This document shows positions 22,278 through 34,498 of a stretch of 64,000 nt of DNA, piece after piece (the stretch's first letter is position 1; each line of letters opens with the position of its first letter). The position numbers were made by a program, and so were the translations under genes. A model generated the notes under the pieces. It ran no database searches, was not told the DNA's origin, and worked only from the letters and a program-made list of their open reading frames with translations. Origin of the DNA: Cavia porcellus (taxonomy: Eukaryota; Chordata; Mammalia; Rodentia; Caviidae); contig NW_026947484.1 of assembly GCF_034190915.1 (NCBI RefSeq), forward strand, positions 183,762,982 through 183,826,981. The letters are read 5' to 3'.

Positions 22278-22937
22278 AAATAACTTTCTGCATACAAGTC
22301 TTTGTCTCAGAGACCTTTCTCTGAGGATCGCACCTAAAACAACTCCAAGGTAATCTGAGATACACTCTTTAACAGAATTTAGCATAACATTTGGAAAGCC
22401 TGAAGAATACATATGATTAAGTCCTTAAAAGTGCTGGCTTGTGGTCTCTATGGTAACAATTTAACACCTTATATCCTGAGTTACTAAAGCAATATATATT
22501 CCACTGAGAGATTTTAAAAAGCAGAGAAATTTTACCTGAGCTATGAGTCCTTTGCTCTGCAGTTTCACCAAACTCATCGGTCAGTTCACTAAGTGTATGA
22601 CTTGTCAATAAGGCTATTTGGTAAAGTTAAGTTATGGTAGGAAACAAACAAATCTTAAGGGCTTGAAAAACAATAACAATTTATTTATTATTGATGTTAC
22701 ATGTCCATCCAGAAAATATTTCTGCTTAAAGCTACTATGGAAACCAAGCTAATGGAACAGCCTCTGTCTTAGAGGCTTGCAAATTTCTGCCATAAGGAAA
22801 AAGAATGCTGGGAGGGTTTAAAACTATATTTCAAATGTTTTATGCAGTGTGTCACACGTCAATTACACTTGCAATTCACAATTACTCAACGCTAGCAGTT
22901 TGGGAGATCCAATCCCAGTATGTACTTAAGACAGGAG

Positions 22938-22943
22938 TGTTTG

Positions 22944-22975
<32 letters not shown>

Positions 22976-22978
22976 GGA
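22938..22978 (+). repeat. (TG)n microsatellite
   Basis: Uninterrupted tg repeats ending 'gcgtgtgg'. The stretch 22290-22930 holds no recognisable feature. Confidence 0.95.
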
Positions 22979-23339
22979 GGATGGAATATTGTGGAATTTG
23001 TACTAAGTTGGAACAATATCTAAATTTCAGGTCAAGGGGAAATCTTGGAACCTAAAACATAAAAGAAATGAAAAACAAAAGAAAAATCAGGTTAAGTAGG
23101 TAGTTGAATTCTTCACTTTAAGTTAAAAAGGAACTTAGTGGTAAATAGTAATTCATTCTTTGGTATCTTTCAAATCATATTTGTACTCTGGAATTCATTT
23201 TATAAATGTATTGTTTCTTCTATTTACAAAATACTGTATGTAATGATGACTCTTAGTAAATAGGAATGAATAATCCCTGGACTGTCTCTCTAAAGATGTT
23301 TATATCTAGTTGAAGATATAAGTATTCAAGAATATAGGT

Positions 23340-23360
23340 CAGAATATATATATTTTGGTT

Positions 23361-23401
<41 letters not shown>

Positions 23402-23515
23402 GAAGATTTTTCAGGGCATATAAATAGAATATATATAATTCTATTCTATATTCTATAAATAGAATGTATATAATACATACTATATATATACATATATATG
23501 TATATATATAATAGA
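23340..23515 (+). repeat. (TA)n-rich low-complexity cluster
   Basis: A pure (ta)n run at about 23367-23396 and a second, partly palindromic ta/ca region at 23480-23512, separated by related tataaatagaat units. The 107-codon open frame on the minus strand is tyrosine/isoleucine low complexity and not a gene. Confidence 0.9.
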
Positions 23516-23859
23516 AGGTTTCAGGGCAATGTTCAATAAATGTAAAGGAGGGAATTGTTAAGTACCAAGTTTCCATGTTTAAACTGGAGATGAAAGGTTG
23601 TGCCTTTTACAAATGTACCTGAAAACTCTTGAACTGAGCCGTACAGAGTGGGAGATTAAGAAAGGACAAATAGCATATGATTATCCTTAAATCTGTTTTC
23701 AATTCCAGGCCCTTCTATTTACAGTTTTGTGATTAGGATAAATTATTATAAGCTGAGAGTTAAGATCCTTACTTCTTGAGACTGAGTAACCATGCTCTTT
23801 TGGTATTCTGTACAATGTATTCCAAGTTAATGAGAATTTATGGTGATAATTATAATAAC

Positions 23860-24005
23860 TTGCACTACTAATGCCCCTTACAGCTTGTAAAGCAAGTTTA
23901 TTGATGGTATTATTATTTCCACAATATGCTAGTAAGGTAGGTTTGTGAGGTTTTAATAAAATATTACTTATTCATAGAGAAATTGAAACTGAGAGGAGTA
24001 AAATA
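23860..24005 (+). repeat. Probable MIR fragment
   Basis: The 'gtaaggtaggtttgtgagg ... gagaaattgaaactgagaggag' pattern follows the MIR core in the plus orientation with many substitutions. Confidence 0.4.
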
Positions 24006-24683
24006 ATGGTACTGCTATAGTTATTTATAGCTATGAGAAAAATCACCCTAAAACAATGTCTATTTTTTTAAGCAATGTTTTAAAACAATAAAACTTTGTT
24101 TTACTCACCTGAGGGTTTCCAGGGCGTGGCTGGTCCATCCTTGCTTAGGGTTTCTCATGTAGTTGTAATCAGGTGATTAGTGGGGCTGAGGTTACCTCAA
24201 AGTATTTAATCAAATATTTCATGCCTGGTTTGTAGTAACGGAAGCATCTGGGAGCCAGAGAAGTTAAGTCTCCCTAGACAATAGTTCACCTTATGGTTTC
24301 CTCACCTGGTCTCTCTACATAGTAGCTTCAGGTTACATGCTAGCTGGGTTTTTTTTACATGGAAGCAGAAGGCTCCCAGAATGAGTGTCCCATGAGGAAT
24401 CAGCAGAACTTGCATGTCCCTTAGTCCTTAGCCTCAGGAGTTACATACCACAGAGGGCTCTTCTACCAAAGACCTTTGTTTCTTGAAGCAAAGACCCATC
24501 TAGCTTTAAAGGTAAGGATGGAAACTCCATCTCTTGGTAGAAGTCCAAAAGTTTGTTAATTTGTTTTCAAACAACAAAATATAATTTACATGGTAAGCAA
24601 TGCAACTGAGAAATAACCCTGGTTTTTGTTTTGTGAGTTGAGTCCCACAGACATCCAGTGCTAAGGTTGATTTTATTTTAATT

Positions 24684-24764
24684 TTTTGGTACTGGGACAC
24701 AAACTCATGACCTCACGCTTGCCAGGCAGCTGCTTATGTTGCTGAGTTATATCCCCAGCTGAGA
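24684..24764 (-). mobile_element. ID-type SINE
   Basis: The plus strand reads 'ttggtactgggacacaaactcatgacctcacgcttgccaggcagctgc...tgagttatatccccagct', a reverse-complement ID body. Target duplications are not clear. From 24765 to 28500 the sequence is AT-rich, without gene or clear repeat, apart from a C/T-rich patch at 27480-27570. Confidence 0.88.
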
Positions 24765-27700
24765 CTGACTTTAGTACATGACATGTTTAGTAAGGACTGC
24801 TCTTGGCATCAATACCTATGAAGGGGAGAAGAGCAGCAGAACTGAGCAGAAAAAAGAAGCTGAGCTGAGACACAGGCTTAATGACAGCCAACGCCACTAG
24901 GATAAACCCTGTATAGTCCCCTGGAGTCATTCCAAGGACTAAAGCTAGATGTCCCAACATTTTATTCCTACATAGATCAATCATTAGATATTAACTACCA
25001 CTAGAAGAGGTGAGACCTTGGAAAAGGATGCTGAGTCAATTCCTGAGGGCACTGACATCTGAAGTAGGCTGGTCCAAAGGACTTCCAGCAATTAAAACAA
25101 TAAGCTCTTCCTTGAAGTAGAATCACCACATTTTAGCTCTAACTGAAGTGTCTTCACATTCCTGATCTGTAGACATTCAATAGATATTAATTATAAAATT
25201 ATAATAGGAAAACAAATAATCACATTGGAATACTTTAAAACACTTATAGCATTTTGCATGTACATTTATCACTAGAACACCCCATAGCTTACCAGCTTCC
25301 AGGTTGGTGTTGTGATATTACATTAACATTAATATTTAAGTCTTGCTATTTAAAAACTCTTCTATACTCTTTCAACAATTCCAGCTGCTTTTAGACTAGC
25401 ATACCCTTAATCCATAGTGATACCCTAGATATCACCTCAGGCTGTCACTGGATTTTATTTTTATTACAAGCTGCACTATCAATTCTTCTACCTTGTTTGT
25501 TGCAGTGGAGACTCAACACCTTGCTCCAACCTATCCACTAAGCTCCAAACCACTATGTCTAACTACCCATTCAATAGCTCTACTAGTATCTTATCAGCAT
25601 CTCAAAGCTTACTTGTTTAAAGCCAAACCCTTTATTTTGGAGATTTAATGAGACTCTAAGCTGCTACATTAAATGGCACAACCATTTATCAAAGCCTAAA
25701 GGTCATCCTTGATTCATTTCTTTCATATCCTAGGTATGAATACCTAAAATTATATTTATATACATACCTACTTAATTATTTTCTGTCTGTTCCTGTATGT
25801 TCTGTTGGCTCCATTAGAGAAGAAAAATTCCTTTGTTTACCTGGTGCTGTCCAACACCTAGAAAATTTGACTATGACTTGCAAAGAATAAGTGTATAGTA
25901 AATATACTGTATGATCAATTGAACTTTGAGCAAATTTTCTAGTTTTATTAATCAATTCAGGATGTCATAGTATTGTTTACATTGTTTCTTTACAGATGCT
26001 TCCAAGAAGAAACAGTTGTGACATAAGCAGAAATAGCCCTCATAATTCACTTTTTTACCATCCCAGTGTACAGAATGTTAGTCAGTCTGAGATTTTATTA
26101 TCCAACGACCCTTGCAGCTATGTTAACATGAATTTCCCAGTGGCTGGCCTCAAAAACTACTTACGGATTTTAGCCATTCAATGACATGAGCTAGCATCAC
26201 TGCTACCAACATAAAACTCCTGTTATGAAATCTGTTATGTTCAATTTAAAGAAAGAAATATACCACAGTAGAGTTTATTTGGGTTCCAAGTCATGATTGA
26301 TTCCAGTGAAAAAGACTTTTCAATTGACACACAGCCCTGTTCTTCTCCCTGGACATGTGCACAATCATAACTGGGTTAGAATGTTTACAACTGAAAACTT
26401 TTATGTTTTACGAGGTCAGTTTCTTTTTTCATCAATTCCTTTGTCTTTAAAGAAAATTCACTTGCAGAAGTTCAATTGCCCCCTCCTATAGCCTAACTCA
26501 AGCTTTTAAGAATATGTGTACGTGTTCAGCAAGTGTAGATAGAATGGGGTTAAACACATAAAGGCAAGACTGCACACAATTTTCTGCTTCAAGATAGAGT
26601 GATATCTCTGAAAAAGAAATTGAATTTAATTGCATAAATAATTTTACTTTGATATGTGTGAATTTTCAGGACTTTCGTAACGCAGAATTTCTAGCAGCAT
26701 GTTAACTCTATTTCTGAGCTAAGAAGCTGCCCCAATTCTGGGTCAGAAGTGATAACTGCTTGATAGAAATGTTTCCAAATATAATTTCACTCTACATTCT
26801 TTCAGTCACACAGTAGCGTTGTGTTTCTTGGCCCTCTTGTGGATGAGTGAGACCTCTGAATAATTCAGACCATGTATAATTCTGAGGTAGAAAACTTCGC
26901 AACAGGTGTGAAATATTTCTGAGCTCTCTGTTCCTGGCATCTTAATAGATACGTTTCAGTTGATACCTTTTAGCCTATGTCACCAAGAATCTACAGTACG
27001 TAATTCCTCCCTGCTGATACAGAAAGGAAAACAACACAATGAGATATCAGTCTGATTTATCTTAAACAACTGAGACCTAGGATAAATGTCATTAATGGGC
27101 AATTGTCATTTTAGTTTTGTGAACTTGGAAAGATCATTGCACCTTTTTGAACTTAACATCGTGATATTTAGCCATTTGGTTTCAACAAGATTTTAGAAAA
27201 GACTACACTTTACCGGTGATACAAAAATTCCAAAATGATTCACGGATTCTAGAACTTGTAGTGATCTAAAGAAATGTTTTGCACTTGTTTGTGTCTATCC
27301 TGGATTTTTTGGGTATGACATTAATTTTAACATGTATCTCAACTTTTTGTGCAAGCATGTTTATAAATGGAAAAAATATGAATAGTAGAGTTGCCTTAAA
27401 TAATTTCAAAGGGCTGCTTCACATCTACGTGATGTATATGTGTTTTACATGGCGCCAAACATTTATCTGACTGTTTCCTTCCACTTCCTTTATCTTCAGT
27501 CTTTACTCCTCTCCTCTGCCCATGTCCCTTATTTTCCCTGTTTTCTTTCTATTCTTTCTCTCCCTCTTTATTTAATGCCAACAAATATTCAGAATATGCA
27601 TTTGACTCAGTACTGACAAAGCAAAGATAATTAGGTCCTTTAATTTCAAAAGATAGATACAGGAAACTGCGAGCATTGTTCAAGGACTGTTGTGACAAAT

Positions 27701-28519
27701 ATTTATTCAAGCTACGGGGTCATAACGAGGAGAGTGGCCCATTCTGTTGGACAATTAGTAGTTTTAATTCAGAAGGAGAAACAATTTGTATTTGAAGAGA
27801 TTATAAAGTTTTTCTTTAAAAGATGATAATGCAGTGATGGATACAAAAGCACAAGAGAGAACACCAGCTGGAGTAACACAAGCAAAAGCACACAGATCTG
27901 ATCTAACCCATGACACTGCTATGTGCTGAGCTGAAGTTGCGCATCCCAAAATTTGTCCTTGTTTGCAATTAGAAAAGATACTCAGTTTCAGTTATACACA
28001 ACTCATACAGTGCAGAAAGCATCTCTTCATTTCTCTTTTTAAAACTTTTAAATTATGAAATTACTATGATTAATTGTAGGAACTTATAAAAAATTAAAAA
28101 ATTATGAAAGAAAGCAAGACAAGCAATGGTAAAATTCTAGCCTACAGAAACATTTTATACACAACTAAGCATACACTTTATATGTCTTATCAGTAATGTA
28201 ATTGCTCAAAACCAAGATGTGGTTGGGTGTGTGATCTTAATGCTTTCACTGAATTGTATGTCCCAGGACAGAACTACTTTCTGCATGTTTGTGCTCAGCA
28301 GAATATCATTTCCTATGATAAAATTATGGCTAAAGTTTCTAATAGATCCTCTTTTTTAAAAGAGTAGAGAAACAAAATTCTTCCTATGCAATTTATGTTT
28401 CAAAAAATATAAATTAGGATATACATATATCTTTATGTATGTGGTAGAAGAGAATGGAATATCCATAAAACTTAATATATATTTTCCTTTTATAATGAAG
28501 CATAAATGGCATTTTTACT

Positions 28520-28730
28520 TATTAACACAGAATAATAGCTATTCTTTATTAAACACCAATTATTAGCAGACACTATTCTTACAACATCTCATTCTTAAAA
28601 TAACTTTGTTCTCTCTACTTAATGATGGGAAAACTGATGCCCAGAGAAATTAACTAATTTGCCCAAGGTCACAAATCTAATAAATATCCAAATTCAATTT
28701 GAACCCAAGAGGGCTACAGTACTTATTGTT
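28520..28730 (+). repeat. MIR SINE
   Basis: The conserved MIR core is visible: 'gggaaaactgatgcccagag', 'aattaactaatttgcccaag', 'gtcacaaatctaataaatat' and 'ttgaacccaagagggct'. It is an ancient mammalian tRNA-derived SINE, diverged as expected. Confidence 0.8.
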
Positions 28731-29902
28731 GATTTAAATAAAGACCACAATTTATTTCTCTTGTCTCCTCTTAATGCACATTGAGAGAAAAAATAGTAAT
28801 TATTTCTGTCTGGTAGTGTTTTGTGATTGATCTTTATTTATCCTTTACTGTTAAATTCAGAAAAAGTTGACATGATAGTGGTTCTGCCACTTACTAACAG
28901 CAGGAAGCTGGGTGAGTAACAGAAGCTACTTAGATTTTTATTGATTTCACACTGTTCCATATGGAAATTGAGGATGCTGAACCATTTCTCTGGGTGTCTG
29001 CTTCTGCTCTGATATTCTGTTGCTTTAAGACTCAACAGGTGGAAGAATGTGTTTCTGAGACTAGAAAGTTTCATGCAGAAGAATTATAGAATATTGAGGT
29101 GAAAGTTCATGTTTATATAATACTGTTTCTATGAATACATTTCAAAATACAATTTTGTCTAGTAAATACCAATAAAATCTCAGAGGAACAACTAGAGAAA
29201 CTAAAGGGAACAATTGTGGATAAATTGTATGGCAGAAAAACCATTTTGCTAAAAAGCAGAGTGAATTGTGGTCTAACCTTTCCTTGCTATGGGAGTAGAG
29301 CGAGGAGGTCTCCATTTTCAAAATTCCCAGTTTGTACCTCTTATAAAAGCATCTGGCTGTAAAGCACAAAGGAGGAGCTGATAAGTCTTTCCTATTGTGT
29401 GATGTTGGTTCAAAGTGCTGATGAGGAGAGAGTCTGACAGGGATCACAGAATACTGAACGGAATTCCAGTAAAAATAAATTCTAGTGGGTTATAAGTATA
29501 ATTATATGGTAACGAGAAAGTATATAACTTCTTTTAGACTGAGAAAATGTGAAGAACAGGAAGTTTCATAAAGAGCTAGATTTAGATTGGCAATAGCTAG
29601 TGAGCTTGAAGAGGTATTTTTTTCTAAACCTCAGGAACTCCTTTTGTAGCAGAGAGACTTCTGTGGATACAAAAGGAGCTGTGTTTAATACTGTTCATGT
29701 CAGCATTATTAAAAAAAAAAGTGAAGAGTTGGAAACATTTGAAGTATCTATAACAGGAGAATAAATACATGAATTTTGTGATACAGAAAAAAGAGTACTA
29801 TAGAAATAATGCATTTGAAACAAAGTATATCAACACATACTAATATGGATGAAACTCACACATATAATGTTAAAACAAGGCAATTTGAAAAATAATAGTG
29901 TA

Positions 29903-29987
29903 GGGCTGGGGATTTAGCTCAGTGGCATAAGCACCTGCCTTGCAAGCAGGCAGTCATGAATTCGATCCCCGGTACCAATAAATAAAA
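29903..29987 (+). mobile_element. ID-type SINE with target duplication
   Basis: One of the least decayed ID copies here: 'gggctggggatttagctcag', 'ataagcacctgccttgcaag', 'caggcagtcatgaattcgat', 'ccccggtacc', then a short A-rich tail. Flanks AAAAATAATAGTGTA and AAAAATAATAGTATA (about 29888 and 29985) are the target duplication. The B box (TTCGATCCC) is intact. Confidence 0.93.
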
Positions 29988-30651
29988 AAATAATAGTATA
30001 GTATGATATCATTCATATAGTTAGAAATACTGCACAATCATAATTTGTAATGTGTAAAAGGAACAAAAGTTTAGAAACCTCACCATAAGTGACTAACATT
30101 GAGTTACTGAGAATAGATTACTTTTGAGAAGGAGCAAAGATAAAGGAAATGCAAAGAATTTTATCATATCTAAAGCAAGGAGAGAATAATACAAAAATAA
30201 ATAAAACACAGGAGATGAACATGATGTTAATTATATTATTGTGTATTGTTACTTGAGTAGTTTATACTTTTGAAGTATTGTTTTAAAAACTTTAAATATT
30301 GTATGTAGCACATTCAAGCTTGGGTATATTTTATGTTTAAAGAGTTGTCTTGATATATGTTAAAAATACCAATCAAATGTTAAAATATTAAGTATTTCAA
30401 AGTTCAATAGAAGCATGAAATTGTAGTGGATTAGGTTGGAAAGTTAAATGTCTTGTTATCACAAAGAATTATAGTCTCTCATTAAATGAGATAATTTTAT
30501 ACAGTTTTATGACTCAAATCCTGGTGTTTGTTTCACTATACATAGAAACACAAGTATATTTAATTTGCTCAAATTTACTCATTTCTAAGTGAGTATATTG
30601 ATCTAGAGAGATTATTGCTTAAGAGTTCCTTGATAAGAAAAAGTAAAATTA

Positions 30652-31419
30652 GACAGACTGCTGGGAGAACATGGAGGACAGACAGCAGCAGCTATGCAGG
30701 CTCTCTGCGAGACCCAGATTTCAGGAATGGGGCGGAGTAAGGAATCCTAACCAAGAGGAGATATACCCTGCTGACCCAAGAATGAACTGGGCTGAGAGAT
30801 ACCAACTGGGAATGCAATCCTGGTACTATAACAGAAACAGATAAAGCCTCAGCATGGAAGCTGCAGCCCGCGCCATTGGAAGCCGCGATCTGGGTTTCCG
30901 GCCGCCACCGCTGCATCTGAATTGGCTCAGCAGGGAGAGACGTGTGAAAGCTCTGAGAACAGGAATCAGTGAACGGAGTTAAGAGCTGGGCGGGCGGGGA
31001 AACGTGCATCGACCTCCAGTGAGTGAGGGAAACTGGGACTCTCCCATGGTCTAGGAGGCGTCAACAGAGGACATTCTGGGACAGGGCAGACTTGCTGAAC
31101 AGGGCGCTGTAGTGACTTCAGTCACATATCCCCCTCTCAAGGGGGATTGGTGAGCAGTGCCTAGCCTACATGATGCTGCTGGCTGAGACCCAGTAGGCTA
31201 GCACAACCCAGGTCCCAGGGCCTGAAGGTGCAACCTAGCAGTGAAGCCTTTTGGTAGGTTGACCTGGAGGGGCGGACTCCACATAGGCTGCCCTGTCCGT
31301 AACTCCCAGGTGTGCTGTGGTGGGTGGGAACACCTAGCCAGCATAATTCAATCAGACTGTGGCCAACAGGGAAGGAGGCTGGGCCTCCTATATACGCTTG
31401 TATATAAGGAACAAAGAAT
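30652..31419 (+). promoter_or_regulatory. 5' UTR (internal promoter region) of the half-L1
   Basis: This segment is richer in GC than its surroundings and has CpGs at 30860-30910 and 30985-31000. It begins 'gacagactgctgggagaaca' directly after the target duplication. L1 5' UTRs hold an internal promoter; the role here is inferred from position. Open frames within it (79-113 codons) look incidental. Confidence 0.6.
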
Positions 31420-32432
31420 ATGGGAAGAGGGAGGAACAAGAAAGGCTCCTCAGCCCCCAATCCTGAGAAACAGGCAATAGCAGACACGCCAACAATAGAC
31501 ATAAAAGGCTATCTCCAGAGCCTCATAGACGAGTTCAGGAATGAAGTTATTAATGACTTGAAGCAAGACATAAGCAGAATAGTTAGAGAAATGGTAAGCA
31601 CCACCCAAGAAAAAGCTGATGGTGGAATGGAAGAACAGAAAAAGAGGGGAGAATTATTTGATGGAGAAAATAGAGAACACATAGAATACACGAAGCAGGT
31701 TCAAAGAGATTACCAGGAAACTAAAAACTCTATCGAAAACTGGCATAATGGCTTGAAAGAAACTAAGGATAGATTATCTGAACTGGAGGGCAGATTTGTA
31801 ATATGGGAGCATGAAATGAAAAACTTCTTAAAAATAAAAAGCAAACAGCAACAATACAAAAACTAGAAGATGATAAGAGGATCTATAACTTAAGAATTAA
31901 GAACATAAAAGAAGAGGTAGGGACACAAACAAATGAACTACAAAAGCTACTCACAGAAATAATCCAGGAAAATTTTCCTAATTTAGCAAAAGGTAAAGAT
32001 ACTCAGATGTATGAAGCATACAGGACCCCAGCCACCTACAACCCAAACAGAGCTACACCCAGGGATATAATAATCAAAATTCCAGAAATCCAATATAAGA
32101 ACAGAATATTAAAAGCCATTAGAGACGAGAAACAGATCACTTACAAGGGAACACCCATCAGAATTACAGCAGACTTCTCGGCACAAACCATCAAATCATG
32201 AAGAGCGTGGGGGGAAATAATTCAAGCTTTGAAAGATAATAACCTCCAGCCAAGATTGATATATCCTGCACAACTATCCCTGGAAATTGATGGAAAAACA
32301 AGGTGCTTTCAGGATAAAGAGGGACTAGGGGAATATGTAACCACCAATTCAACCCTACAGAGAATACTGCAGGATATTCTAAAAAAGAAAAATATGGAGA
32401 ATCCAGAAATAGTGGCAGAGAGGCCACAATGA
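31420..32432 (+). pseudogene. L1-type ORF1 (RNA-binding chaperone), disabled
   Basis: L1 ORF1p is a trimeric nucleic-acid chaperone that coats L1 RNA. The first frame (31420-31866, 148 codons) has a basic N-terminus and a long heptad-like coiled coil rich in E, K, L and Q (roughly residues 30-135). Near 31850 the frame shifts; the second frame encodes the RRM-like part and then 'DFSAQT'. An in-frame TGA at 32199-32201 precedes the C-terminal domain (RAW, then LQPRLIYPA), which ends at 32432. Two lesions therefore break it. Domain order and length (about 335 codons) fit mammalian L1 ORF1. Confidence 0.85.
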
Positions 32433-32539
32433 ATGGAGCAGAAAACAAAATGAAGAAGACAAACTGACAACTAATGACAGAGAAAGAGCTCAAGAGAAAT
32501 GAGGCAGAGAAGATTGGATAATAGGAACAGCTATTTTGG

Positions 32540-33780
32540 AGAAAACAACATCATAATAGGTAGTGCTGATTTGGTATCATCTTATTTTGAAGTCCCATCA
32601 AACTTTTGTTCTTCTGTCTCCATAGGTCTTAACATGTTGTATCTTATTGGATTTTATTATATGTGATAATATAAACAAAAATATTTATAGACAAGGAGAT
32701 TATACAGAAACTATAGTTCATTATCTGTTAGTTGATTCTAAATACCCTGTAATACTGTCATTCTCTTGAATGGTTTTACATTGTTTTGATATATTTGATT
32801 CTACAGTATACAAAGTTATACTCAAAGATCTCAAGGAAAGAGACAATATGGTAACTACTTTTATGTCGGGATTATCTTGTGGTGAAACACTAATTTGCTT
32901 AAATGGTTATGTATTGATCTGCACTGTTTAGTTGTTATGCCCTCTTTTATCTCAATCTCCATTTAGTTATTTACTTTATTTTTATCCTTTTAATTAAAGG
33001 AAAAATAAATTTAAAAAAGCAGGATATATTATAGTAACCCACTTTGATATTCTATTAACTTGATTTGAAGCCCTGTATTGCTCTCACCATCTTGTTTTGA
33101 CTGCTGTTCCTCTATTCTGCTTTGCTTGATAGTACCAGGTTTGAAAGTTTAGGCAACAGATGTGAAGATAGTGGGATTCATTATGACGCCCATACTTGTT
33201 GACTATTATCTACTTTTGAAGACCTGTAATGTCTTCAAGGTTTTGGTTTTGTTGGTTTCGTTCTTTACAGTTTTGTTCAATTTTATTATAACTGCTGATA
33301 TAGGCAATTCTATTTGAGATAGCGGGAGGCATTATGGTAACCATTGTTGATCACCTTGTATTATGTTTTTACATTATCTATTATGTACACCTTTTGATTT
33401 AACTGACTCTGTTCTGTTCAGTCACATATGATTTTACTCTCTTCCAAAAAAAGTAATAAGAACTGTGGGAGCAATAAAACCCAAAATGTGTAATAGTCAT
33501 TGTACAATAGAGAGGGAAAAGAAGAGCTCTAAATGGTATAACTGCATGTATATTTAAGTGTGTAAGATAGACAATGATATTACTGAGTTTTGCTGGATCA
33601 TTGAACAGATCTGTTTGCAGTCTCACTGTCCACTTTATATGCTTTAATCTTGTAACTTGAACAAATATTTGTAAGATGACAATATGTAATCCATTAACTA
33701 GTGATTTCCTACTGTTTATTTTTTTTCTGAAATTCTGTATAACTTGTACCCTTTTTCTGCTTTTTTTCCTTTTTGTCCTT
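32540..33780 (+). repeat. L1 3' UTR made of about 150-bp direct repeat units
   Basis: A degenerate signature resembling 'atggtaaccattgttgat' recurs at about 32552, 32701, 32845, 33025, 33180, 33331 and 33690. Five of the six spacings are 144-180 bp and the last is longer. An A-rich stretch (32993-33020) sits between units three and four. From about 33025 on, the sequence is collinear with the reverse complement of 63200-64000. Confidence 0.75.
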
Positions 33781-33782
33781 TA

Positions 33783-33785
33783 ATA

Positions 33786-33841
<56 letters not shown>

Positions 33842-33845
33842 AAAA
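33783..33845 (+). repeat. (AAAG)n microsatellite at the half-L1 3' end
   Basis: About fourteen aaag units following 'cctttaataaag'. It probably grew from the element's A-rich tail. The 72-codon open frame here is a repeat artefact. Confidence 0.95.
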
Positions 33846-34344
33846 GAAAAATTATAAGTAAAGTCAGCATCTGTACTTGGTTACTACAGAAAACATGTAC
33901 TGTATTTCAGGAAGTGAAACTCTTTGGAATATATTTTTACCATGTCTGTGAACAGCATACTGAGGCAGTGAAGTTCGAAGGTGTTGTGTGATTTCTATCA
34001 CAGTAAAAATTCTCATAGCATGAGAAGTGTGTAGCCATACTGATTTTTTTCACAGCATGTGATGCATAACTTAAATGCTCAATTCTGCTGCCATAAAAAC
34101 AAGTCTATTCCCAAGAATAATGATCTTAAACAGATTATATGTTGCACATGAGCAAATGTCTCCTTTTAAAATCCCTACTTCTTGTATGATTGAAAATATA
34201 AACTAAGAATCTTAGAAGCTTGAAGAAATATAATTAAAGTTGCCATATATTTAGCATCAGCATTTAATTTTCTCTGTATGTTTCAGAGCAAATATAATTT
34301 TGTGGCAATAATTCATCTATTTAATGCATAGATGTATTAAAGGT

Positions 34345-34498
34345 TTTTTTTTTTTTTTTTTTTGAGATAGGGTCTTGCTATAAAGCTCAGGCTAGCCTTG
34401 AGTTCACTATTAAGCGGGGCAGGCTCAGATTCCTGAGAATCCTCCTGCCTTAGCCTCCTGAGTTCTGGGATTACAGGTGTGCACCACCACACCGGGCT
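34345..34498 (-). mobile_element. B1-type SINE, near full length
   Basis: The plus strand shows a T-run (34346-34365), then 'gagatagggtcttgctataa', 'agctcaggctagccttgag', 'cctcctgccttagcctcctg', 'gggattacaggtgtgcacca' and 'ccacaccgggct', the reverse complement of a 7SL-derived B1. Flanks 'gtattaaaggttt' and 'gtatttaaagttt' look like a diverged target duplication. The interval 34500-36600 shows no gene. Confidence 0.88.

Larger units (their letters stand above)
30652..33837 (+). mobile_element. Half-L1 element: 5' UTR, ORF1 and L1 3' UTR, no ORF2
   Basis: A 3.2-kb retroelement flanked by a 17-bp A-rich duplication with one mismatch (30635-30651 and 33838-33854). It has a GC-richer 5' UTR (30652-31419), an ORF1 remnant (31420-32432), then within about 100 bp the repeat units of the local L1 3' UTR (about 32540-33780) and an (AAAG)n tail (33783-33837). 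No endonuclease or reverse-transcriptase sequence lies between ORF1 and the 3' UTR. This is the architecture known as HAL1 (half-L1), which moves with L1-supplied proteins. Alternatively, it is an ordinary L1 that lost ORF2 by a single internal deletion. Confidence 0.8.

Noticed and set aside
23253..23576. 107-codon minus-strand frame
   Set aside because: Tyrosine/isoleucine repeats from a (TA)n microsatellite.
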